From positions 1-21,476 of IMG/VR virus record IMGVR_UViG_3300022226_000138: 21,476 nucleotides of DNA. One strand, written 5' to 3'. The DNA comes from a virus. This document shows positions 21,362-21,476 of this stretch, one piece after another; position 1 is the stretch's first letter; each line of letters starts with the position of its first letter. The position numbers and the translations under genes were made by a program. Under the pieces are notes generated by a model. The model was not told the DNA's origin, made no database searches, and saw nothing but the letters and a program-made list of their open reading frames with translations.

Positions 21362-21476
21362 AGTCGGTTCGGTTGACCAGTACGGCCGGGTATTGCTTGA
21401 CCCGAAGATCGTCCCTGATCCGCTGACCGCTCCACGATTCGGGCGTTGGCGTGGGGGGTTGATTCACCCTGATCGG
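21351..21476 (+). CDS. Partial ORF running off the right edge
   Basis: ATG 21351 lies 11 nt inside the end of the previous gene, and 42 codons are open to the window end. The visible start is MTDEVGSVDQYGRVLLDPKI, and the last visible part is basic and Trp/Gly-containing (FGRWRGGLIHPDR). Too little is present to name it. The overlap fits the tightly packed chain before it. Confidence 0.55.
   Translation, partial: MTDEVGSVDQYGRVLLDPKIVPDPLTAPRFGRWRGGLIHPDR

Noticed and set aside
1-21476. Integrase, attachment site, tRNA or CRISPR array
   Set aside because: No recombinase signature, tRNA cloverleaf or regularly spaced repeats were seen on either strand.

Overview
The window is a G+C-rich (by eye) structural-gene block from a tailed phage or prophage with a non-contractile, siphovirus-like tail. 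The signs are a tape measure protein, tandem tail-tube proteins and a frameshifted tail chaperone, with no sheath or baseplate wedge genes. The protein families (P27-like small terminase, HK97-type portal/protease/capsid, a very large tail-tip protein that begins with a 'GITISRGRS...VDPSRARFTLDNRDGRWSP' segment, small holin-like membrane proteins) and the TANNNT-type promoters placed right at start codons suggest an actinobacterial host. No integrase, repressor, tRNA, CRISPR array or endolysin is visible, so lifestyle and host genus cannot be settled here.

Layout. Positions 1-211 are non-coding and contain palindromes and a leader hairpin. At 212-1875 a phage-type DNA adenine methyltransferase is coupled by a TGATG overlap to an unrecognised 204-aa protein. 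From 5518 down to 1872, on the minus strand, lie a two-helix membrane peptide, the portal, the small terminase, an unlisted 50-aa ORF and the large terminase. A compact divergent promoter region (5519-5576) separates this DNA-packaging arm from the plus-strand arm: prohead protease, major capsid, two small related proteins, head-tail adaptor, tail-terminator-like protein, two paralogous tail-tube proteins, an HK97 gp10-like protein, the gpG/gpGT tail chaperones with a correctly phased -1 slippery heptamer, the tape measure, and a 1799-aa tail-tip/tailspike fusion.

From 19472 to the end the window is a set of small genes: a minus-strand membrane protein, three small plus-strand membrane proteins (holin candidates), a small helix-turn-helix protein behind a promoter with an inverted repeat over its -35 box, about 200 bp of non-coding DNA able to form three large stem-loops, and a run of overlapping tiny ORFs (acidic, proline-rich, Lys/Pro/Asp-rich). 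The last ORF runs off the window.

The structural genes form a fairly complete head-and-tail programme: TerS/TerL pump DNA through the portal, protease and capsid build the head, adaptor and terminator proteins join it to a tube whose length is set by the tape measure, and the giant tip protein probably contacts the host surface. The less ordinary features are two perfect palindromes carried in frame inside the methyltransferase gene, the divergent packaging arm with portal-TerS-TerL order, near-leaderless promoters, the structured 20.6-20.8 kb region, and an almost identical hairpin stem that also occurs after the capsid gene.
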